The position numbers and the translations under genes are program-made. Shown piece by piece: positions 1 to 6,600 of a stretch of DNA of 8,337 nucleotides (its first letter is position 1; each line of letters begins with the position of its first letter). Origin of the DNA: an uncultured Prevotella sp. (GTDB lineage: Bacteria; Bacteroidota; Bacteroidia; Bacteroidales; Bacteroidaceae); NCBI GenBank assembly GCA_900314365.1, contig OMVH01000184.1:1-8337 (forward strand), in the 5' to 3' direction. Under the pieces are notes generated by a model. The model saw only the letters and a list, made by a program, of their open reading frames with translations, searched no databases and had not been told where the DNA came from.

Positions 1-555
1 TTGACATGTGCAAGTATTTAAGCGATTTATTTGCAACATATTAAATAAAATTCGAGATTCTTTTTGAAGAAAATAACCCGACTATATATAAGTTGCTTAG
101 ACAATAAAATGCTGTATATTAATGCGCGTTTTCCCTGAGCAAAGCCCGGGGATACTTGGTCAAACAATTGTTAGACGAATGGACAACAATTGTTAGACGA
201 ATAGACAACAATTGTTAGACGAATAGACAACAATTGTTAGACGAATGGACAACAATTGTTAGACGAATGGACAACATGTAGTTTAACGCTTTTGGTTGAC
301 TACTTTAAGCCTTATTTTTAATGAGGGTTGACCCGGTTGAACTTTATTTTTATAATTGGTTGATATATCTGCTAATGTTATCGCAATGGTAACACAACAG
401 TAGGACTATAGCCATACATCCATGCCAATGCTCCTGAACGGCACTCAGCTTTGTAATCAAACTACTTCGGTATTTCATGAATAGTTCAAAAGTGACAACA
501 AACAAGCACTTCTGTAAACAACTTTAATGTTTCTTATTATTATTTACACCAACAG
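1..555. other. AT-rich intergenic region upstream of gene 1
   Basis: No open reading frame here has a plausible start and length. The longest candidate I examined starts at 422 and gives only 20 codons (stop 482-484), with nothing to recommend it. The region holds the 22-bp tandem array (163-272), a cluster of four GGTTGA hexamers between 294 and 363, a TGTTA-N9-TAACA dyad (376-394) and the left arm of a spaced inverted repeat (489-496). I found no Bacteroidota -7 element on either strand before the one at 581. Bases 1-160 hold nothing I can name; a loose match to the array unit (TTAGACAATA) is seen at 97-106. Confidence 0.7.
163..276. repeat. 22-bp tandem repeat array, five copies
   Basis: Five contiguous 22-bp units start at 163, 185, 207, 229 and 251, and a sixth breaks off after four bases (273-276). 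Each unit is the perfect 10-bp palindrome AACAATTGTT followed by the 12-base spacer AGACGAATRGAC. The copies are identical except for one position, which is G in copies 1, 4 and 5 and A in copies 2 and 3. The 22-bp period is close to two helical turns, so all palindromes face roughly the same side of the DNA. It could be a binding array for a dimeric protein or a slippage-prone minisatellite. No protein-coding frame uses it. Confidence 0.95.
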
Positions 556-561
556 GTTGGT
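548..561. promoter_or_regulatory. Candidate operator dyad over the -33 box of gene 1
   Basis: ACCAAC-AG-GTTGGT is a perfect 6+6 inverted repeat with a 2-base centre. It covers the TTGG taken as the -33 element (557-560). A dyad in this position could be a repressor site that blocks sigma-factor contact. This is inferred from position and symmetry only; no regulator is encoded nearby. Confidence 0.4.
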
Positions 562-588
562 CACTTTACATTCTTTATAGTATCTTTG
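556..588 (+). promoter_or_regulatory. Bacteroidota-type promoter of gene 1
   Basis: The -7 element TATCTTTG (581-588) matches the Bacteroidota consensus TAnnTTTG exactly. A TTG-containing -33 box (GTTG at 556-559, or TTGG at 557-560) lies 20-21 bases upstream, which is the usual spacing. The predicted transcript start is near 595, giving a leader of about 45 bases before the ATG at 638. The leader is A-rich with no Shine-Dalgarno sequence, as is common in this phylum. Confidence 0.8.
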
Positions 589-637
589 CGTCAACAAAAA
601 CATAACTAACAGATGTAATACTAAAAACCAAAAGTTT

Positions 638-3400
638 ATGAAAAAGAAACTTTTACTCATCTGCCTCGGCTTTATAGGCTCGATGGGGCTTTTCGCACAA
701 AGCTCACCCTACACAGGGTCGGTACTTGCTGAAGGCGATTACTACCTCTACAACGTAGAGACAGGCAAATTCATCCAGGGTTTGGACCCTGACAACGCAC
801 CCAGCGAACAGGCTTGGAGCACAGGTGCCGGCTTAGGCGAAGTGGGATTCGACTTCACTCTCTCCAAGGTAGAGGGACAACCCGACAACAACTACAAGCT
901 CAATGCAAAGTTCAGCAACACCAACTGCTTCGGCTATGGCCTCGGCGACGGCGGAGTGCTCTACCTCGATGCCGCTATCGGTGGCAATGCCTACTGGACC
1001 TTCACAAAGGTGGACGGCGTGAGCAACGGGTACGAAATCAGCTATGAGGATGCCACGGGTACAAGCTACGTTCTCGGTGCTGACGCAGGTGGCAACTACG
1101 TCACCAACACTGGCGAGGCCGGTAAAACCACGTGGCAGCTCGTGACCACCGCAGAGCGCCTGAAGTATGTCCAGGAGCACGCCTCAGCCACGAATCCTAT
1201 CGACGTGACGTTCCTCCTGGGCAACTACAACTTCACCAACAATGCCAACAAGCACAATCTCTGGGTGGAGACTACCGATGCCGACGGACACGACTGGAGC
1301 GACGCCTACCATACCTCGCGCGTCCACGCTCTGTGGAAGAGCGGCAACACCAGTGTCACCTTCACTGTGGCCAATGTGCTCAACGGCACCTATCAGTACA
1401 CCTTCCAAGGCTGCTACAGATGCACCGACCGCGCCTCACTTGGCAATCTCGTCAAAGCCGGGAAGGAGAACTTAGCCGCTCAATATTTCATCGGCAACAC
1501 AACTGACACCGTGATGTCTATTCTCAAAGAAGCTAAGACCGAGCAGATGCAAGGCACCTGGGAGAAAGCCTATGAGAACACTCCTTATTATGCACCCGAC
1601 AACATCGCTTGCTGGAGCCGCCTTTTCGGGGCCGAACCGGCTGCCTACACCAACAAGCCCATCTTTGGCTACATCACCGACGGGAATCTTGTTTGCGGTG
1701 TAAGGAAATACAAGAATAAGGGCGAAGGCGACTGGCTCATCATGAAGTCGTTCCGACTGAAGTATTTAGGCAGCAACATCGACGTAAATGCGCTGAAAGC
1801 CCAGCTGAAGACCCTTATCGACAAAGTCGACAATATGACGGGCGGAAAGACCAACTTCCTTGTGAAGCTCTACAATCAGGCCGTGGATGCCTACAGAAGC
1901 TCCAACGATCCCGCCACCATCAACGACTTAATCAAAAAACTCGAGAACGCAATCAGCGAGAACAACTCCGTGCTTCCCGACTTCAACAACTTCGCTGCCG
2001 TGGTGAAGCTGGCACAGGCTGACGGCGTCTCGGCCAATATCATCAACGCTGCTCAAGAGAAATACGACAACGCCACGAAGGCTTCCGACATCAGCGAAGC
2101 TATTAAGTCGGTGCGCGTAGCCCGCAAGCTCGTCCACGCTGAACGAGACCTTCACACCTATGCTGGTCATGAGGTAGAGGCCGGACAGGAGTACTATCTG
2201 CTCAATGTGGGCCAGAAGCGCTACTTCCTCGGTGGCGGCGCATGGGGCACGCACGCCTCGGTGGGCTATCCCGGTATCCCCGTGAAGTTCGAAGCTACGA
2301 CCACTGAAGGAGCTTATCGCATCGACTGCATCGCCCAAAACGGAAACGGCGAGCACTACCTGAACTATGGCGGCTTCGTCGACACTGCTTCGGGCGATAC
2401 TTGGAAACTCGTCAGCAAGGGTGACGGCAAGTACAGCATCGTGCGCACAACGAACAACAATATGATGCTCGGCTTCGAAAAGGGAAGCGAATACAATGTG
2501 CAGACCGACGTATCGCCTGACAACACCAACGAGGCTCTCAAGTCGGGACCGGACGACGCTGACAACCAGTGGATACTGGTCACTCAGGCCGACCGCGAGG
2601 CTCTGCTCGCAACAGCCAACAAGAAGGCTCCTGTAGACTGCTCTTACCTGATTCAGAACCCGAACTTCCTGCAACGTCAGCCCATTGACAAGTGGACCTT
2701 AGATGCCACACCTTCCACGATATCCTCTACCACGGAATACAATGCAGGCATATGGGGCCGCGGCGGCAACCACGAAGACTTCGCGCTTGAGGGCTGGAAC
2801 ACATCAAGCAGCAGCTTCTCAACCAACATCACCGGCCTGAAGGCCGGCTACTACACCGTCGGCGTGCAGGGATTCTACCGCGACGGAAGCTATGGGCGTC
2901 AGGATTCCATCGCTGCCGAAGGTGGCGAGCTGGTGAGAAACGCTATCCTCTGGGCTACTCCAAGCGTAGGCAAGGACGCTCAGCTGCCCAACATCATGGA
3001 GGAAAAGGACAAGGCTCCCGGAGAGGGTACCATCGGTCTGGCCGGAGAGACACCCTACTGGATTAACAATGCCTGCCTCTACTTCAGGAACGGTCTCTAC
3101 AAGACCCATGTCATCGCAAAGGTTGCAAGCGACGGAGCTCTCAGCATCGGCGTTGACAAGGATCAGCAGTTCCACGAGCAAGACTGGGTGGTGGTCGACA
3201 ACTTCCGCCTGATGTACTGGGGTACTGAAGCTATCACAGAAGATGATGTCAACAACGTGCTCACAGGTATCAACGAGGTGAACACCAACGCCAAGAAGGT
3301 TGACAACGATGCCTACTACACCATCGAGGGTATCCGAGTCAACGCTCCGACACGTCCCGGACTCTACATCCACAATGGAAAGAAGTATATTAAGAAATAA
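638..3400 (+). CDS. Secreted two-block beta-trefoil/beta-sandwich protein, function unknown
   Basis: A 920-residue exported protein with no catalytic domain that I recognise. Residues 1-20 form a signal peptide (KKK, a hydrophobic core, cut at FA|QSS); Cys9 is too early for a lipobox. Two parallel blocks follow. Block 1 has a ricin-like trefoil at about 31-170 (EGDYYLYNVETGKFI) and a beta-sandwich at about 185-378 ending FRLKYLG. Block 2 has a trefoil at about 512-650 (YYLLNVGQKRYFLGGG) and a sandwich at about 664-863 ending FRLMYWG. The linker at 380-505 is helical and resembles FIVAR-type three-helix bundles. The tail at 876-920 (YYTIEGIRV...GLYIHNGKK) resembles short Bacteroidota C-terminal sorting tails. 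The start is fixed by the signal peptide and by the promoter 50 bases upstream. A terminator follows, so the gene is probably monocistronic. Glycan binding at the surface or outside the cell is inferred from the folds. Confidence 0.93.
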   Translation: MKKKLLLICLGFIGSMGLFAQSSPYTGSVLAEGDYYLYNVETGKFIQGLDPDNAPSEQAWSTGAGLGEVGFDFTLSKVEGQPDNNYKLNAKFSNTNCFGYGLGDGGVLYLDAAIGGNAYWTFTKVDGVSNGYEISYEDATGTSYVLGADAGGNYVTNTGEAGKTTWQLVTTAERLKYVQEHASATNPIDVTFLLGNYNFTNNANKHNLWVETTDADGHDWSDAYHTSRVHALWKSGNTSVTFTVANVLNGTYQYTFQGCYRCTDRASLGNLVKAGKENLAAQYFIGNTTDTVMSILKEAKTEQMQGTWEKAYENTPYYAPDNIACWSRLFGAEPAAYTNKPIFGYITDGNLVCGVRKYKNKGEGDWLIMKSFRLKYLGSNIDVNALKAQLKTLIDKVDNMTGGKTNFLVKLYNQAVDAYRSSNDPATINDLIKKLENAISENNSVLPDFNNFAAVVKLAQADGVSANIINAAQEKYDNATKASDISEAIKSVRVARKLVHAERDLHTYAGHEVEAGQEYYLLNVGQKRYFLGGGAWGTHASVGYPGIPVKFEATTTEGAYRIDCIAQNGNGEHYLNYGGFVDTASGDTWKLVSKGDGKYSIVRTTNNNMMLGFEKGSEYNVQTDVSPDNTNEALKSGPDDADNQWILVTQADREALLATANKKAPVDCSYLIQNPNFLQRQPIDKWTLDATPSTISSTTEYNAGIWGRGGNHEDFALEGWNTSSSSFSTNITGLKAGYYTVGVQGFYRDGSYGRQDSIAAEGGELVRNAILWATPSVGKDAQLPNIMEEKDKAPGEGTIGLAGETPYWINNACLYFRNGLYKTHVIAKVASDGALSIGVDKDQQFHEQDWVVVDNFRLMYWGTEAITEDDVNNVLTGINEVNTNAKKVDNDAYYTIEGIRVNAPTRPGLYIHNGKKYIKK

Positions 3401-3424
3401 GGCTAAAGCCTAAGAGACTCTAAG

Positions 3425-3460
3425 GAAGGCTGCCAGGTTCATCCCCCGGCAGCCTTCTTT
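3425..3460 (+). terminator. Intrinsic terminator of gene 1
   Basis: GAAGGCTGCC (3425-3434) pairs perfectly with GGCAGCCTTC (3448-3457), a 10-bp GC-rich stem with a 13-base loop, followed by a short TTT run (3458-3460). It starts 25 bases after the stop codon. The short T run makes it less than ideal, but position and stem strength fit. A tiny GGCT-AA-AGCC hairpin (3401-3410) directly follows the stop codon. Confidence 0.85.
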
Positions 3461-3475
3461 CGGTTGATAATAACT

Positions 3476-3565
3476 CTGAGTATTCGGAATAATCTGAATA
3501 ATCTGAGTATTCTGAGTAATCTGAATATTCTGAGTAATCTAAGTAATCAGAGCACTCAGATTACT
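3476..3565. repeat. Degenerate 9-bp tandem repeat, about ten units
   Basis: Ten successive 9-base units follow the consensus CTGARTAWT: eight recognisable (3476-3547) and two more diverged (3548-3565). The commonest forms are CTGAGTAAT and CTGAGTATT. The last part runs in the opposite sense: AGTAATC (3542-3548) is the reverse complement of GATTACT (3559-3565), so the array ends in a near-palindrome of 24 bases. It lies between the gene 1 terminator and the gene 2 promoter. Replication slippage followed by point mutation would explain it; a binding role is possible but not shown. Confidence 0.88.
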
Positions 3566-3578
3566 GCACTCAAAAATG

Positions 3579-3603
3579 CAAAGAAAAACTACGGTTTTCT
3601 TTG
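3579..3603. promoter_or_regulatory. Inverted repeat over the -33 box of gene 2
   Basis: CAAAGAAAAAC (3579-3589) and GTTTTCTTTG (3594-3603) are reverse complements apart from one extra A in the left arm, with a TACG centre. The right arm ends in the TTTG taken as the -33 element. It may be an operator; the AT-rich arms would also make a weak hairpin. A function is inferred from position only. Confidence 0.4.
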
Positions 3604-3630
3604 ATATTTCTCTCATTTGCACTATCTTTG
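3600..3630 (+). promoter_or_regulatory. Bacteroidota-type promoter of gene 2
   Basis: TTTG (3600-3603), 19 bases, then TATCTTTG (3623-3630): an exact match to both parts of the Bacteroidota promoter consensus. The -7 box sits inside the perfect 12-bp palindrome TCTTTGCAAAGA (3625-3636). The transcript should begin near 3637, leaving a leader of about 33 bases. This placement argues that translation starts at the ATG at 3670 and not further upstream. Confidence 0.85.
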
Positions 3631-3669
3631 CAAAGACTATCAATCGGTCATCAACCTAAAACTAAAGAG

Positions 3670-6600
3670 ATGAAATCATTCAAGCCCCTCATCATGGCAA
3701 CACTGCTTGCTGTCTGTTCCCTATCCGTTCAGGCACAAACAGCCCTGGACTTTGAGCCCTACAAGCACTCTGCACTGCGGATGCCCTCGGTGCCGCTGTT
3801 GCTCAACGACCCCTATTTCTCCATCTGGTCACCATCCAACACGCTCAACGGAAGCGTCACAACCCATTGGAGCAATGCTGCCAAGCCGCTCGACGGCATA
3901 CTCAGAGTCGACGGCACTGCCTATCGCTTCATGGGCAGAGAACCGGAGACCATACTGAAGCCCATAGCTCCGCTGGCCACTGAAGAAGACTGGTGGGGAA
4001 GGGTGACCCACACCACACCGACGGGCAACTGGACAGCAACCGGTTTCGACGACAGCAATTGGAGCTACCAACAAGCCGCATGGGGCTCAGCCAATGAATA
4101 TCCAGCGGTACATAACTCATGGACGGCCACCAACTCTGATATATATATAAGGAGAACGGTAAGCCTGACGGCAGAGCAAATAGCTAAGGAGCTGTGGATA
4201 GAGTTCTCCCACGACGACGTTTTCGAACTTTATGTAAATGGAAAGAAAATTGTCGATACTGGAGAAACATGGCGGCAGGGCGAGACGACAAAACTGTCGG
4301 ACGAAGTGAAGGCGCTCCTAAAAGTGGGCGACAACGTCATCGCAGCACACTGCCATAACACTACCGGAGGAGCTTATGCCGACTTCGGACTTTACGAGAA
4401 TGTCATCTCAAAGGACACAAAAGTGCAGTATGCCACACAGACTGGTGTCAGTGTATTGGCTACGAGTACCTACTACACCTTTAAGTGTGGAAGCATGGAC
4501 CTCGACCTCGTCTTCACTGCTCCTATGCTGCCCAATGATCTTGATCAGCTGTCGACTCCCATTAACTACATCTCCTACCAGGTGAAATCCAACGACGGCA
4601 AAGACCACGATGTACAGCTCTATCTGGCCACGACACCAGAGATGTCCGTCAACGAATCTTCTCAACCCACTCTGTCGTCGGTAATTACGGAGAATGGAGT
4701 AAGCTATATCAAATCAGGAACCACAAGTCAGAACATTCTCGGCCGCAAAGGAGACCTCATCTGCATAGACTGGGGCTATCTCTACATTCCGGCCATCAAC
4801 GGCAACGTCAGTATCGCCTCTGCCGCTACGATGGAGAAGGACTTTGTCGCCACTGGAAAACTAACGACCTATGGGGGAGCCATCAGCTCGAAGAACGCCT
4901 ACTCCATGCCTACACTGGCCTACAGCCACGACTTCGGCACAACGAGCAAGGCTTCAAGCTTTGCCATGATTGGCTATGACGAGGTGTATGACATCCAGTA
5001 CATGCAAACCAACTATAAAGGTTACTGGGCGCGCAACGGCAAGACCATCTTTAAGGCCTTCGAGGATATGCGCGACAACTATGAAAACATCATGGCCCGC
5101 TGCCGCCAGCTCGACAAGACCATCTACGACGATGCCTTGGCAGTGGGCAACGAGAAATACGCCGAAATGCTGTCAGGCACTTACCGTCACGTCATAGCTG
5201 CACACAAGCTGTTCCAGGACAGTGACGGCCGACTGATGTTCTTCTCCAAGGAAAACAACTCCAACGGTTGCGTCAATACCGTGGACCTCACCTACCCCTC
5301 GGCCCCTCTGTTCCTTCTTTATAATCCCACCCTTCTCAAAGGAATGATGAACAGCATCCTTGAGTACGTGCACACAGGAAAATGGACGAAGTCGTTTGCG
5401 CCCCACGACCTGGGTACCTACCCCATCGCCAACGGACAGGTCTACGGCGGCGACATGCCCATCGAGGAAACAGGCAACATGCTCACCTTGGCTGCAACGC
5501 TCTGCATGACTGACAGCAGTACGACGTGGGTAGATCCCTACTGGGGCATTCTCTCGAGGTGGGCTCGCTATCTGTCCAACAACGGGCAGGACCCGGGAGA
5601 GCAACTCTGCACCGACGACTTCGCCGGACACTGGGCCCACAACGCCAACCTCTCCATCAAAGCCATCATGGGTGTTGCCGGATATGCACTCATGGCAAAG
5701 ATAAAGGGTGACGACGACACCTACGAGAAATACATGCAGAAAGCTCAGGCCATGGCAAGCATTTGGGAAACAAGTGCACGCGACGGTGACCATTACAAAT
5801 TGGCTTTTGACCGTGGCGGCACATGGAGTCAGAAATACAACCTGGTATGGGACAAACTTTGGAACACCCACCTCTTCCCCAAACAAGTCATGAAGAGGGA
5901 GATAAACTACTACCTCACCAAGCAGAATAAGTACGGACTGCCTCTCGACAGCCGTCAGACCTACACCAAGGCTGACTGGATACTTTGGACTGCTGCAATG
6001 GCACCGGACAAGGAAACTTTCCTGAAGTTCTCCGACCCTGTCTACGACTTTGTCAACGAAACCAACAGCCGTGTACCCTTCAGCGACTGGTATCAGACCA
6101 TAAGCGGCGACATGGTGGCCTTCAGGGCCAGAAGTGTCCTGGGCGGCCTCTGGATGCGAATACTCATGGAGCGTATGCTGGCCTCAGCGCCCGAGAACCC
6201 TGAATGGGCACTGCAGGGAAACCGACTGAAGACGAAGTGGGCTTACATGGTAGACCCCGCAAATCCGCTTCCTGAATACCCACGGCCTACGATGGCACGC
6301 AGCGATTGGATGAACCTCAACGGACTTTGGGACTACACCGTCACCAAGACCACAAGTACGCAACCGTCGGACTACACCGGGAAGATTCTCGTGCCCTTCC
6401 CCATCGAGTCCAGTCTTTCGGGCGTGATGCAGCCTTTGGAACAAGACGAAGCCATCTGGTACAAGAAGGAGTTCACTGTCCCCGAGGCATGGAGCGGAAA
6501 GCAAGTGCGACTGAACTTCGGAGCCGTCGACTATCAAGCTACCGTTTACCTCAACGGGCGAACAGTAACTACCCATAAGGGCGGCTACACCTCTTTCAGC

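Noticed and set aside
163..276. CRISPR array
   Set aside because: The 22-bp units are directly joined with no unique spacers, and no cas gene is present.
163..276. Plasmid-type iteron origin
   Set aside because: Unit size fits, but there is no replication gene or DnaA-box cluster and the setting looks chromosomal; kept only as a possibility.
446..453. CAGCTTTG as a second -7 element upstream of gene 1
   Set aside because: It differs from the consensus at the first base and has no -33 box at the right spacing.
422..484. 20-codon small open frame in the gene 1 upstream region
   Set aside because: It lies upstream of the predicted transcript start and shows no ribosome binding site or conserved feature.
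662..664. Lipoprotein cysteine (Cys9) in the gene 1 signal peptide
   Set aside because: The hydrophobic stretch before it is only five residues and LLIC is not a lipobox; the FA|Q signal peptidase I site fits better.
1928..2674. 248-aa open frame on the minus strand
   Set aside because: It lies antisense within gene 1, has no promoter, signal or recognisable domain, and reflects codon bias of the true gene.
3715..3717. Lipoprotein cysteine (Cys16) in the gene 2 signal peptide
   Set aside because: The residue before Cys is Val, whereas a lipobox needs Gly, Ala or Ser; QA|Q is a good signal peptidase I site.
4139..4156. TATATATATAAGGAG as an internal promoter or ribosome binding site
   Set aside because: No start codon lies at a suitable distance and it falls inside the conserved jelly-roll coding sequence.
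5173..5886. 237-aa open frame on the minus strand
   Set aside because: Antisense to the conserved six-hairpin domain of gene 2, with no recognisable protein features.
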